Source of the DNA: Pelobates cultripes
Lineage: Eukaryota; Chordata; Amphibia; Anura; Pelobatidae
Reading direction: 5' to 3'
NCBI GenBank assembly: GCA_933207985.1
Contig: OW240912.1
Coordinates: forward strand, 104,625,204 to 104,689,203
DNA: 64,000 nt
Shown here piece by piece: positions 24,357 through 34,761 of the stretch. Each line of letters begins with the position of its first letter. The stretch's first letter is position 1. The position numbers and the translations under genes were made by a program. Under the pieces are notes generated by a model, which was not told the DNA's origin, searched no databases, and was given only the letters and a program-made list of their open reading frames with translations.

Positions 24357-25236
24357 TTATCTTTGTGGGTTCTCCACGGCATGAATGTGGCCGAGCCCGC
24401 TGGGTCCCAAGTGTGTGTCGGGGCCGCTGTTCACGTACCTCCGGTGGTGAGTGTCCCTTGGGAGGCCCAGGGTCTCTAGAATAGCCGTCGCTCCTTTGAG
24501 GTCATCGGGTATGTATTGACCCCCTGTAGGACTGTTACGACATGGGATCCTTTCCATTGATACTGGATGTTTCTTGCTCTGAGCAATGAGGTGAAGGATT
24601 GTAGTGTCCTGCGCCACCCCAGGGTGCTCCCCCATAGGTCAGCAAAGAAAGTAAGGCTTGAGTTCTCAAAGTTATAGGGGATTTTCCCCATGAGTCCTCC
24701 TAAAACTGCTGCCTTGTCCATCTTTGTTTGGAAGCGTACAATTACGTCCCGCGGGGCTGTAGAGGGTGCCTTCGGGGGTCTTGGGATACGGAACATTTCT
24801 TCACTGGTCGCCGTCTTGGCCTGTTTGGGGGTGAGTATCTCTGTTATCAGCCATCTCACGCAGTTTCTGCGTCTGGGACCGATTCAGCTAGGCCCCTGAT
24901 TTTGAGATTCTTGCTGCACCTGTGATCTTCCATTGTAGCAAGCCTCTTCTCCGTGGCAGCGTGTTGTCGGTGAAGTGACTGGATCTCCTGTTGCAGGTGT
25001 GTTATATGGGCCTTTGTGTCGTGGGAGTCTTTTTCTAGGTTTCCCATCCGGCCGTTCAGGCCCTGCAGGTCTTTGCGGAAAGCAGCCATATCCCCCTGGA
25101 GGTCCCTCCTTAGGCCTGCTAGCAGTTCTTGCATGTCTGCCTTAGTCACCGGTGTGGAGTCCGGTTTGGTGGTCGCTGGTGCCGGTCTCGGGTTTGGCTC
25201 CCACTGGGAGGGCATGTTGAAGTCTTCAGGCTCCAT
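24357..25236 (-). pseudogene. L1-like ORF1 protein relic (coiled coil, RRM, C-terminal domain)
   Basis: The minus-strand frame starts MEPEDFNMPSQWEPNP at 25236. Residues 30-100 form a heptad-rich coiled coil (LAGLRRDLQGDMAAFRKDL...), followed by CSKNLKIRGLAESV, the start of the L1 ORF1p RRM. After a stop at 24859 the sequence continues with RIPRPPKAPSTAPRDVIVRF (RRM end) and FFADLWGSTLGWRRTLQSFT (C-terminal domain). A further frame change leads to the end near 24357. ORF1p is the nucleic-acid chaperone of L1 ribonucleoprotein particles. ORF2 is not found next to it. Sequence at 25237-25495 is probably the 5' UTR, and 23700-24356 may be downstream LINE sequence. Confidence 0.83.
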
Positions 25237-25495
25237 GAGCTGATCATCCGAGAAGTCAGAGTTCTCTCCCAGGTAGGCAGTTATCTTGGGTATAGAGGCG
25301 CCATGTGCCTGTCTCCATAAGTCCCCTATTCTGGCAAGCGGCTTTGGCTTGTCTGGTTTGTTTTTTAATCATTTGACACATGTTAGCTTGGGTTGGCTGG
25401 GGGTCTGTTGTCACCCTGTTTTTGGGTTTTAATTGCAGTTTTCGGAGTGTTTGTCATGGAGCGCAGGTTGCATGCGACCGTTCAGTTCAACAGCT

Positions 25496-25968
25496 TGGCT
25501 CCGCCCCCCTCCTTACCATCTATTAAGTCCTTCTTACACACTTTTGTACAATTGGTAGAGAAAGATATTAAAAAGATAAAGAAGCCATATAGATATACAC
25601 AGAATTTGTCTAAGGCAGAATGGTTGGCATCAAATGAATTTGGATCGGACAATACCATTGCAATAAAGCCTGCTGAGAAAGGTGGAAGGGTATTTTCATT
25701 ATGACTAGCCTGTTCTATAAAGAAGAATCCCTAAGAATATTAGTTGATACTAAAATATATGTTAAATAATCTGGAAATCCCATCATACAAATCAAGGAGA
25801 ATATCGCTTTTTTAAATAGAGGACATCAATTGGGGATTTTAAATAAACAGGAATACCATTATTTAAAGATATCACATCCTAGAACCCCTTTGTTTTATGT
25901 CTTACCAAAATTGTACAAGCATCCTACTTGGCCTATTATTGGGTCAATCACAACCAGTGACGTTGTGT
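25496..25968 (+). pseudogene. Penelope-like element N-terminal RT fragment
   Basis: Plus-strand reading frames contain NTIAIKPAEKGGRVF at 25650-25695, the N-terminal box of PLE reverse transcriptases (consensus KPADKGG). Then ILNKQEYHYLK and FYVLPKLYKHPTWPIIGSI follow (25893-25950), matching the 'PKIHK...RPI' RT motif. The frame shifts after residue 60 and stops follow. The rest of RT and the endonuclease are missing. It points towards the minus-strand PLE at 29612-40530 but is a separate piece in the opposite orientation. Confidence 0.82.
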
Positions 25969-25984
25969 CTCTATAGAGATCAGC

Positions 25985-26290
25985 ACTGAGCAGTGTTTGT
26001 GTGTTTGAATGTTAGCATGTTTCTGTATGGTGTATGAGTGAATGCAGGGGTGTGTTTGTATGTTGTGTTGGAGTTTGAATGCAAGCATTCATTTGTGTGT
26101 AGTGTGGTTTTTGAATGCAGTGGTGTGGTTATATATATAATGGTGGGGTTTGTATGTAGTGTTGACGTTGAAATGCAGGGGTGTATTTGTGTGTAGTGTT
26201 GGTGAGATTCTGAGATGTATACACATATACACACTAACACACACAGATACATATATACTCATGCAGATACATAGACACACAGATACACTG
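25985..26290. repeat. TG/AC-rich low-complexity minisatellite
   Basis: The plus strand is dominated by imperfect units such as GTTTGAATG(C/T).G.GTGTGTTTG and then ACACAGATACA. Open frames across it on the minus strand are artefacts of the repeat. The Tc1-type transposon at 26297 sits at its right edge. Confidence 0.7.
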
Positions 26291-26296
26291 ACTATA

Positions 26297-27855
26297 CAGG
26301 GAGTGCAGAATTATTAGGCAAATGAGTATTTTGACCACATCATCCTCTTTATGCATGTTGTCTTACTCCAAGCTGTATAGGCTCAAAAGCCTACTACCAA
26401 TTAAGCATATTAGGTGATGTGCATCTCTGTAATGAGAAGGGGTGTGGTCTAATGACATCAACACCCTATATCAGGTGTGCATAATTATTAGGCAACTTCC
26501 TTTCCTTTGGCAAAATGGGTCAAAAGAAGGACTTGACAGGCTCAGAAAAGTCAAAAATAGTGAGATCTTGCAGAGGGATGCAGCACTCTTAAAATTGCAA
26601 AGCTTCTGAAGCGTGATCATCGAACAATCAAGTGTTTCATTCAAAATAGTCAACAGGGTCACAAGAAGCGTGTGGAAAAACCAAGGCGCAAAATAACTGC
26701 CCATGAACTGAGAAAAGTCAAGCGTGCAGCTGCCACGATGCCACTTGCCACCAGTTTGGCCATATTTCAGAGCTGCAACATCACTGGAGTGCCCAAAAGC
26801 ACAAGGTGTGCAATACTCAGACATGGCCAAGGTAAGAAAGGCTGAAAGACGACCACCACTGAACAAGACACACAAGCGTAAATGTCAAGACTGGGCCAAG
26901 AAATATCTCAAGACTGATTTTTCTAAGGTTTTATGGACTGATGAAATGAGAGTGAGTCTTGATGGGCCAGATGGATGGGCCTGTGGCTGGATTGGTAAAG
27001 GGCAGAGAGCTCCAGTCCGACTCAGACGCCAGCAAGGTGGAGGTGGAGTACTGGTTTGGGCTGGTATCATCAAAGATGAGCTTGTGGGGCCTTTTCGGGT
27101 TGAGGATGGAGTCAAGCTCAACTCCCAGTCCTACTGCCAGTTCCTGGAAGACACCTTCTTCAAGCAGTGGTACAGGAAGAAGTCTGCATCCTTCAAGAAA
27201 AACATGATTTTCATGCAGGACAATGCTCCATCACACGCGTCCAAGTACTCCACAGCGTGGCTGGCAAGAAAGGGTATAAAAGAAGAAAATCTAATGACAT
27301 GGCCTCCTTGTTCACCTGATCTGAACCCCATTGAGAACCTGTGGTCCATCATCAAATGTGAGATTTACAAGGAGGGAAAACAGTACACCTCTCTGAACAG
27401 TGTCTGGGAGGCTGTGGTTGCTGCTGCACGCAATGTTGATGGTGAACAGATCAAAACACTGACAGAATCCATGGATGGCAGGCTTTTGAGTGTCCTTGCA
27501 AAGAAAGGTGGCTATATTGGTCACTGATTTGTTTTTGTTTTGTTTTTGAATGTCAGAAATGTATATTTGTGAATGTTGAGATGTTATATTGGTTTCACTG
27601 GTAATAATAAATAATTGAAATGGGTATATATTTGTTTTTTGTTAAGTTGCCTAATAATTATGCACAGTAATAGTCACCTGCACACACAGATATCCCCCTA
27701 ACATAGCTATAACTAAAAACAAACTAAAAACTACTTCCAAAAATATTCAGCTTTGATATTAATGAGTTTTTTGGGTTCATTGAGAACATGGTTGTTGTTC
27801 AATAATAAAATTAATCCTCAAAAATACAACTTGCCTAATAATTCTGCACTCCCTG
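26297..27855 (+). mobile_element. near-complete Tc1/mariner-superfamily transposon (1559 bp), DD37E type
   Basis: The ends are CAGGGAGTGCAGAATTATTA in inverted orientation, with the TA target duplication at 26295-26296 and 27856-27857. A second inverted TGCACAGT/TAATTATTAGGCAA box lies inside each end (near 26476 and 27648). Such internal copies can serve as transposase binding sites in Tc1 elements. The single gene lies on the plus strand. Copies: this one and the 615-bp deletion product at 11083-11697. The high similarity between them suggests a relatively young family. Confidence 0.96.
26515..27527 (+). pseudogene. Tc1-type transposase (DD37E), one N-terminal frameshift
   Basis: The gene begins MGQKKDLTGSEKSKIVRSC at 26515. 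A one-base shift near 26572-26576 (GAGGGATGC) breaks the frame; downstream the reading is intact to the stop after KKGGYIGH at 27527. The N-terminal third is a helix-turn-helix region. The catalytic triad is visible: D in LWTDEMRV (26938), D in FMQDNAPSH (27219) and E in [11 protein letters not shown] (about 27333). I count 37 residues between the second D and the E, against 34 in classic Tc1 (DD34E). A DD37E spacing is reported for the TRT lineage of Tc1-like elements; assignment here is by spacing only. Without the frameshift the protein would be about 335 residues, a normal length. Confidence 0.9.
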
Positions 27856-27865
27856 TATGCAGACA

Positions 27866-29609
27866 CAGTGGCGACTTTAGGAATATATGAAGGGAGGGGG
27901 CATAAGATACCACAATCAAAACTGGAGGGGGGGTCACTAAAACTTTTCTTTAGGGGATGGGGTAATATGCTGCCATTGGCTGTCATCCATCAACACATTT
28001 GCATATAATTCACATTAGCTACCCAGATTTCTTGTTGTCGGCTGGCTGACACCACTTAACTTCAATCTTTGTTTATCATAACTCCCCTATTTGCTATCTT
28101 TATGTGGGATTGCCATATTTAAGAAGACCAAATAGGGAAACTATCTGCTAAACAGCACCCTAATTTAGTATCTTTAAATTTGGAAAACTCACATAAGGGC
28201 ACCAATTTAGGGAATTATCTACTAAAAAGCTGAAAGATCAAAATTTAAAAAGCCCTTAATCTTTCAGTTGTTTAGTAGATAACACACTCATTTGTTATCC
28301 TTATGTGAGATTGCAATATTTAAGGACACAAAATAAGGGAGCTACTAAACACATACACATTTATATACACACAATAACACAATAGATATATTGTATATGT
28401 GTATATGTATGTATGTATATGATCACAGACCTACACACACATAGCCGCACACACAATCACAGACCTACACACATAGCCGCACACACAATCACAGACCTAC
28501 ACACACATAGCCGCACACACAATCACAGACCTACACACACATAGCCGCACACACAATCACAGACCTACACACACATAGCCGCACACACAATCACAGACCT
28601 ACACACACATAGCCGCACACACAATCACAGACCTACACACACATAGCCGCACACACAATCACAGACAATCATCACATACATACACACATTTAGTAAGAGG
28701 TCCAACCAACCTTCCTACCTTGCTCTGGGAGGGCTGGAGTGGAGGGCTGGTGGTCACTGGTTGCTGCTGGGATCTCTGTGCTCTTCAAGCACAGGTCCCT
28801 CGCATGCCAAGATGACGTCATATCCCAGTTGTAAGCTCACTGCAGGACGAACACAGACACAGTAAGATGCACACAGTTATACAAATATACTGTCAAATAC
28901 AGCCACATGCACACAGTCCCAGGCACATAGTCACTCGCACACAGTCAAACACACAGTTACAGGCAGACAGTCACACACAGTTACAGGCAGTATCATGCAC
29001 AATTACAGGCAGACTGTAACTGTTACAGTCAGGATCACACAGTCACAGGCAGAAAGTTACACACACCCTCAGTGACATGCAGACAATCACACACACAGTC
29101 ACAGGCAGACAGACACAGACAGTCACATGCAGACACACAGTCACACATAAAGTCAAAGGCAGACAGTCACACACACATACAGTCACAGGCAGTCACAGAC
29201 AGACAGACACAATCAATTACACACACACAGCACACACTCTCTCACTTACTGGAGGAGAAGTGGAGTCACTGAAGTCCCTGGTGTGTAGTTGTTGGGGAAG
29301 AAGGGACTCCTTCCTGCTTTCCCTCTGGATGCAGCAGTAGCAGCAGCAGGTGAAGGCTGCCTTTAGCTCTGCCCCTTGCTGCAGATGACTCTGCCTCCTC
29401 GGTTAATTTGGCTCCGCCCCCAGCTCTCCGAGAACTTTTCCTGCCCCTGCTCCCGGCCCCTGCTCCCGGCCCCTGCGTGTGACCTGTGTCACCTGCCCTG
29501 TGGAGCCACACAGCTCACTCCTCCCCAAGGCCAGGCCTGGTGGCAAGCCCCTACCTAGTGGCAACTGGGGCAGAACGCCCCCCCCCACTCTCCCCTTAGT
29601 ACGCCACTG
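27866..29609. mobile_element. hAT-like non-autonomous element rich in tandem AC repeats
   Basis: The left end CAGTGGCGACTTTAGG and the inverted right end (CTTAGTACGCCACTG) form a plausible hAT terminal repeat pair. The inside is mostly AC-rich arrays plus a GC-rich right part with no transposase. The flanking 8 bases (TGCAGACA and GTTAAGTG) do not match, so either the flank was rearranged or the two ends belong to different copies. Confidence 0.65.
28427..28667. repeat. 34-bp tandem repeat, about 7 units
   Basis: A 34-bp unit that includes ATAGCCGCACACACAATC and ACAGACCTAC repeats about seven times almost without change; one unit is two bases shorter. It lies inside the hAT-like element at 27866-29609. 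There are no spacers of differing sequence, so it is a minisatellite. Further looser CACAGTCACAGGCAGACA units continue to about 29230. Confidence 0.92.
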
Positions 29610-29611
29610 GT

Positions 29612-30749
29612 TAAGTGCAAGGGCTTACATATATTCAGAGCATTGTCAATGCTCAGAAGTATTAAATATTAATAAATGAATATATAGACAGGTTGTCTGA
29701 GGACAGGGGTAAGCAAATATATTGCATAATATAAGGGGAATTAACCCAGTCCTATAATGTAAAATGCTATGAATGTTATAGACTGGGTGTAAACAATCAA
29801 GAGAAGGGATATGGTAGCACTTCTCACTATACAGAGAACAATAAATGGGAAAACTTAATTAGCACCTTATAGGGGGACTTTAAAGAGTGCAAGGATAGTC
29901 AACTAGAGATACTGTTGACTTTTTGGGAAATACATCCATAATATATATATATAACATAAGAATTGTGAGTGTGACACATACAAAAAACCATTAAAAAAAT
30001 ATAAAAAATGAGGGATACCAAAAAATGGAAAAAAAGAAGAGATGAGAAAGAATGAAAAATAAAAAATGAAACAAGATGAGAAAAAAATTAATCAATCAAC
30101 CTATAAAAACATAGAATACATAATATTTGCATTGAGTCCTCTAGGTGCTATTGTGTCCAATTTGAAGATCCACGTCGATTCTCTTTGAAGTAGCATCTTG
30201 GATCTGTCTCCTCCTCTTGTAGATGGAGGTACATGGTCTATAGCCATGAATTGCAATGTCGGCAATCAGTGATTGGCTGCTAAGAAGTGTTTGACCACCG
30301 GTTTATCAGTTCTCTGGTCTCTGAAGGCAGTCATGATGCCAGATCGATGTCCCCTGATACGGTCTCTTACAATTCGGTCAGTCTTACCGACTTATGAAAA
30401 GCCACATGGGCATGTGATAAGATATATTACATGGTTGGTTGTACAGGTGATATGATGTTTGATGGGAATCCTTTTTCCACTATGGGGATGGGCAACCAAA
30501 CAACTAATCATATGGCTGCAGGTGACACAGCCCGTACACTTAAAGCAACCATTCTCAGTAGCTTTTAGACCTGCTGTAGCACAATAAGGGATCACTCTTG
30601 ACAAGAACATCTCTAAGATTTGGATTCCTCCTGTAACTGATAATAGGTGCTTGTTTGAAGATTTCAGGTAGATTTCTGTTTGAACGGAGTATATTCCAAT
30701 ATTTTTGTATTGATTTTTTCATAACTTGTGACCCAGTATAAGTTACTGG
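29612..30749 (-). pseudogene. Penelope-like element 3' part: RT-linker, GIY-YIG endonuclease and 3' UTR
   Basis: Minus-strand translation from 30749: VTYTGSQVMKKSIQKYWNIL, then YRRNPNLRDVLVKS (30625-30665), then a cysteine cluster GCFKCTGCVTC (30500-30540). Next comes VIYLITCPCGFS (about 30395-30430), which begins the GIY-YIG fold. The following Tyr codon is a stop (30392-30394), then VGKTDRIVRDRIRGHRSGI, and VKHFLAANH, DHVPPSTRGGDRSKMLLQRE. This is the Neptune/Penelope arrangement of a cysteine-rich region before GIY-YIG. Sequence from about 30120 to 29612 is a non-coding 3' region. Two other pieces of the same PLE lie at 33434-33884 and 39528-40530. The stops show it is dead. Confidence 0.9.
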
Positions 30750-32229
30750 CAGGGGAGGGCTGGCAGCCTTAGGCCTGAGGGGCAAAACCAGTCAAGTGGC
30801 CCATTGCACCACCAAATCAGTTCACCATCCATGCCCACCTTTTCCTAGTTTTAGAACGGATATTGATGTTATGCTAATACCCGCTCCTTCACGGCTCTGA
30901 CTTTCAATGTTGTCAGAGCGCAGGCTGAGAATCTCTGAGCCTGTGCTTTGACTCACTAACTGAGCGCCGGAACCACAAGGGAGAGGATATAATCTGACTG
31001 CACCTACTGCTGGTGCGCACCAGTGGACCACCAGCAAATCGTTTAAATTCAATATGCTGGTGTCCCCAACGTGTGAGCTGTGTTGGCCGCCGGGCGCCTC
31101 TGTTGTCATGGCACCCAGCGTGACTGCACAGCTTGCACACCCCAACAGCTGGCCATGCTGACACACACTGATGTTACTACTTAGACATCCCTCAATATTA
31201 ATACAGACATCAGAGTAAACACCAATAAACTGTGGAAACAGAGCTGATTCCCCCAAATTTATAAAGATTTGCTTAGTGGATTTGTTGTAAGATTAAATCA
31301 TGCCTCCTCCTCTCTCTCCCCCATGCGCTGCGCTGTAGGCTGGGAGGAAGTGAAGAGTAATCACATTCTCCCAGCACAGCCCCACCTGTGGCTGCATGGG
31401 GAACAACTGGTTAATGTAATGCTTGCAGGACGGCCAGCTGCCGCAGAACCTCTTTGTTCCCGTCTCTGCAAAGGGCTCCAGGCACTGCTTGCTGTGAGTG
31501 TGAGCCACTGTAAATTAGGGACAGAGGGCACTTGCACTGCGATATAGATGGGTCTGGACAGGAGGAGAGTGAAGTCAATCAGTGCACTTCCCTCCTGTGG
31601 GTCACCAGTAGACTGGTGCACCTGCCCAGGATCAGAGCCGGTGCAAGGATTTTTGCCGCACTAGGCAAAATAAAAATTTGCAGCCCCCTATGTAACATCA
31701 CAATGCCCCACCCATATGATCTGCCATATGAACTATCGCCAGTGCTGCACACAGTGTGTGTTTACATTAAAAAGCCTGCAGGGCCCGGCTATAGACACCA
31801 GAACCACTTCATTAAGCTGAAGTGGTTCTGGGGCTATAGTGTCCCTTTAATGTGAGGTAAATTATAGATTAGTGTCACTAATATCATACTAGATTGCCTA
31901 CTTACAACCAGATGAGGATGATGATGGACTGCGGTTTGGCTCCATTAGTCTGGTGTAGAACAAGATCTCTGGAGGCTGTTTGCAACTGTGGTCACACAAA
32001 TCAATGTTCTGGGAGAATTGGAAGCAGCTCCAATTTTTTGGGGGGCCCCTTACACAGCTCAAGGTCTGAGCCCCAGGGCCTGACGGTGAGTATGCCCATA
32101 AGGCCCACTCATAAGTCCACTTATATGTTCCACCCACCCATGAGTTCGCTCACAGGGAGTGGAGTGTGTAGGGGATGTGTTATGTGTTATTGTAGAGGAT
32201 ATAATATGTATGCTTATGGTATATAGTGT

Positions 32230-32670
32230 AGAGGGATACCAGTTTGTGTAGGTGATGCAGTGTGTTTGTGTGTAGTGGAAGCAGTATGTATTTGTGTATA
32301 AGGGATGTATTGTGTGTTTCTGGTTGTGTGTAAGGGATGCATTGTGTGAATCTGTGTTTGTATGCATAAGGGATGCAAGGTGTGTGTCTGTATGTGTATG
32401 CATTGAGTGTGTGTAAGAGATGCTTTGTGTTTCTGTGTGTATGTAAGAAAAGCAGTGTGTGTGTTTGCATGTGTGTGTAAGGGTTTGCATTGTGTGTTTC
32501 TTTGTATGTGTGCAAAGGATGCATTGTCTTAGTGTGTAAGGGTTGCATTGTGTGTGTGTGTAATGGATGCATTGTCCGTTTCTTTGTGTGTAATGGAAGC
32601 ATGTTGTGTTTCTGTGTGTAGGGATGCATTGTGTGTTTCTGTGGATGCATTGTGTGTGTGTGTGTGCACG
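32230..32670. repeat. degenerate GT-rich minisatellite
   Basis: Imperfect units built around GGGATGCATTGTGTGTTTCT and TGTGTGTAAG repeat across the interval. Open frames on the minus strand (rich in His and Thr) arise only from the repeat. Confidence 0.75.
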
Positions 32671-32779
32671 TAGTGTGAAAGAGCTCCCTGTCTTGCCCCC
32701 TGTGCTATAGAGCTGTCCGTTCTGTCCCTTAGAGCTCTCCCCTATCCTCCCCTAGCGGTCTCTTCTAACACTCACCCAT

Positions 32780-33136
32780 GCTCCCTGTGCTCTTCTCATC
32801 CCCCCTCCACCCTCCCTGTGTTCTTCTCACTCCCCCCATGTGTTCTCCTTACCCCTCCTTGTTCTTCTTACCCCCCACCTGTTCTTCTTACCCGTCCTTG
32901 TTCTTCTTACTCCCCTCTTCTTCTTCTTACCCCCTCTTCTTCTTCTTACCCCTCTTCTTCTTACCCCCTTCTTCTTCTTACCCCACCCCTTCTTACCCCC
33001 TTCTTCTTCTTACCCTCTTACCCCTTCTTACCCCTTCTTCTTACCCCTCCCCTTCTTTTACCCCTCTTCTTGTTACCCCCCTCTTCTTGTTACCCCTCCC
33101 CTTCTTCTTACTGCCCTTCCCCTTCCCTTCCCTTCC
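32780..33136. repeat. polypyrimidine tract, TTCTTCTTACCCC-type units
   Basis: Plus-strand sequence is almost wholly C and T, with units such as TTCTTCTTACCCC repeated with length variation. Mirror-symmetric homopyrimidine tracts can form triplex (H-) DNA. Long open frames in all three forward frames here are repeat artefacts. It abuts the 133-bp palindrome at 33137. Confidence 0.85.
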
Positions 33137-33269
33137 CTGTAACGTGGCCGATCTCCTCTCCGGTCCGCGGTACCCGGCCAGAGTGATAGGACGGTGCACA
33201 CTGAGTGTGCACCTTCCTATCACTCCGGCCGGGCACCGCGGACCGGAGAGGAGCTCGGCCACGCTACAG
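33137..33269. repeat. 133-bp near-perfect palindrome
   Basis: Two 66-base arms meet at a single central base within GTGCACACTGAGTGTGCAC (about 33203). I count five mismatches per 66 pairs. Arms start CTGTAACGTGGCC and end GGCCACGCTACAG. The sequence is GC-rich. A second smaller inverted pair (GCTGCAGCTGCCTGAG and its inverse) follows at about 33285-33334. Both would form cruciforms or very stable RNA hairpins. Confidence 0.93.
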
Positions 33270-33433
33270 GGGAGGGGCGAAGTTGTGCTGCAGCTGCCTG
33301 AGGCTCTTAACAGAGCACTCAGGCGGCTGCAGCATTAGGACCGGCCCGCCACGGCCGTTTTTAAAATGATTTAGGGCGGTCTGGGGGGCAATTGCCTCCC
33401 TGCCACCCGGCACAGCCCACCCCTGGTTACTGG

Positions 33434-33884
33434 GAGGTGTATTGTAGGTTTTTTGTTATCGTTGCGTAATGGAGTTTCACTATGGTCATTTTGCTATATC
33501 TGTATGGCACGTAGTTTGGCTTTGTTAAGAACTTGGGGGTGGTAACCTCTCTCCATGAAGCAATAACTCATGTCCATCAGTTGTTGTTCTCTATTGTCTG
33601 GATCACTGTTATATTGGCATACTCTCAAGTATTGTGATATTGGTAGGGAGTCTTTCAGGGCCTGTGGGTGAAAGCTGATGGCTCCCAATAATGTATTCCG
33701 ATCTGTGTGTTTGTGCAATATATATTCAAGGTGTTGGTCATTTTTGTATACCGTGACATTGAGGAACTGTATGCTGTTAGGGCTTGAGGTCATAGTAAGC
33801 CGGACTGGTGTTGGCTATTCATTGATTTCAGATACCATTGTTTCTAGTCTACTTTGGTCCCTTGCCATATCAGGAATATATCAT
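33434..33884 (-). pseudogene. Penelope-like element: RT C-terminal part
   Basis: Read on the minus strand from 33884: IFLIWQGT, which directly follows the catalytic DD of PLE RTs, then SSPNSIQFLNVTVYKNDQ, HKHTDRNTLLGAISFHP, LPISQYLRVCQYNSDPDN and CFMERGYHPQVLNKAK. These are the conserved FLD-type and TDR..LL..(S/A)FHP motifs of PLE RT thumb regions. The piece joins the N-terminal RT half at 39528-40530 once the 33885-39527 insertion is removed, and the GIY-YIG part once 30750-33425 is removed. At least one frameshift and stops near 33800-33850 are present. Confidence 0.9.
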
Positions 33885-34761
33885 TGTTAAGACACCTCCA
33901 GTGTCTTTAGGCAAAACTGCCGTTTAGTAGACCTTCCCCGTCTGCAATATCAGTAACTCCGTTCGCCTAACCTGTAGTGCACGAACCAAATGCAGGGGAA
34001 GCGGCAATCTCCCCACCGGGATCCGTGAATGGCTCCAAACTCCCGAACGGCAATACACGAACTGCTGCTAGCCGCCGAACAATAACATCCACCAAGCGGC
34101 TTTCGTTTCCATCCAGCAGTCTCTAAACGTGAAGAAGAAATCCCCCCCAATAACGAGACAGAAGCTCCGCATTGAGGGTCAAACAGGATCTGGCTTTACT
34201 GTGGGCTACCTGCCCGTATTTATGCTGGTCTCCCACTTGGTGGACACTCCCCTACGGGACCAAATGGGAGACTTAAATGACAGACAGATATGGGGACATT
34301 CCAGACACATAGACACAGTTTTTACCCACAATGCACTATGATTCCCTCCCCTCTGCCCTGGAGATAATTACCAAGTAACTCAATTATCTCCAGGACAAAG
34401 CCAGTCGCCATTTTAAACATAAAACCCAAAAAGACATAAAAATACATAATTTTTCAATAACCAAACATTCTGCATTCGTGTCACATATCCCCAGATAGCC
34501 TGGATCTGAGTGCATATTATTAGCGAATAGCGCTCAGATCCCATACACATAGTTCAATCGCCATGGAGTCAAAGTTCTTACAGTCTTTCGGTATACGAAT
34601 GATTCCATGGGAAGGCTATCTGGGTTAAGTCCTTTCGTATGCTTCCCAAACTCCCGAACGGCCAGTATTCGTATGCTTTCGTGGAGGCAGCCAGATGTTC
34701 CGTTGTTTCAGCGGTGTTCGGCAGAAAAAGTGTCCATTTTTAGTTCCATGAAAATAGAGCC
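33885..34761 (-). mobile_element. LTR copy B (3' part of a split LTR)
   Basis: Starts TGTTAAGACACC on the plus strand and aligns with copy C (34762-35856) through CGCCGTTTAG-like, GAGGGTCAAAC, GTGGACACTCCCC, a GGAGATAATT hairpin (34358-34394) and a nested palindrome (34490-34624), up to TTTTTAGTTCCATGAAAAT at 34737-34755, where C continues but B stops. The missing remainder is found at 39280-39527. The flank ATCAT (33880-33884) pairs with ATCCT at 39528-39532 as a 5-bp target duplication. Confidence 0.88.

Larger units (their letters stand above)
30750..33425. mobile_element. hAT-like insertion (2676 bp) with 8-bp target duplication GTTACTGG
   Basis: It begins CAGGGGAGGGCTGGCAG and ends CACAGCCCACCCCTG, an imperfect CAGGGGNGGGCTG inverted pair. 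The direct repeat GTTACTGG flanks it (30742-30749 and 33426-33433). Removing it restores the PLE reading HLPVTYTGSQVM. Inside there is no transposase. It carries other nested pieces: a CAGAGCCGGTGCAAGG edge at 31635 resembling another hAT terminus, a TTAA-MITE end at 31800-31852, GT-rich minisatellite (32230-32670), a pyrimidine tract and a large palindrome. Confidence 0.88.

Noticed and set aside
28427..28667. CRISPR-like regular array
   Set aside because: The units are contiguous with no unique spacers, in an evidently eukaryotic repeat context; it is a minisatellite.
27866..29609. Confident hAT call with target duplication
   Set aside because: The terminal repeats look right but the flanking 8-mers differ, so I kept it only as hAT-like.
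32059..32650. His/Thr-rich minus-strand frames of about 150 codons
   Set aside because: They derive from degenerate GT-rich minisatellite.
32778..33338. Open frames of 100-186 codons rich in Pro, Ser and Leu in all three forward frames
   Set aside because: They run through a TTCTTCTTACCCC-type repeat; all frames are open because the repeat lacks stops, not because of coding.
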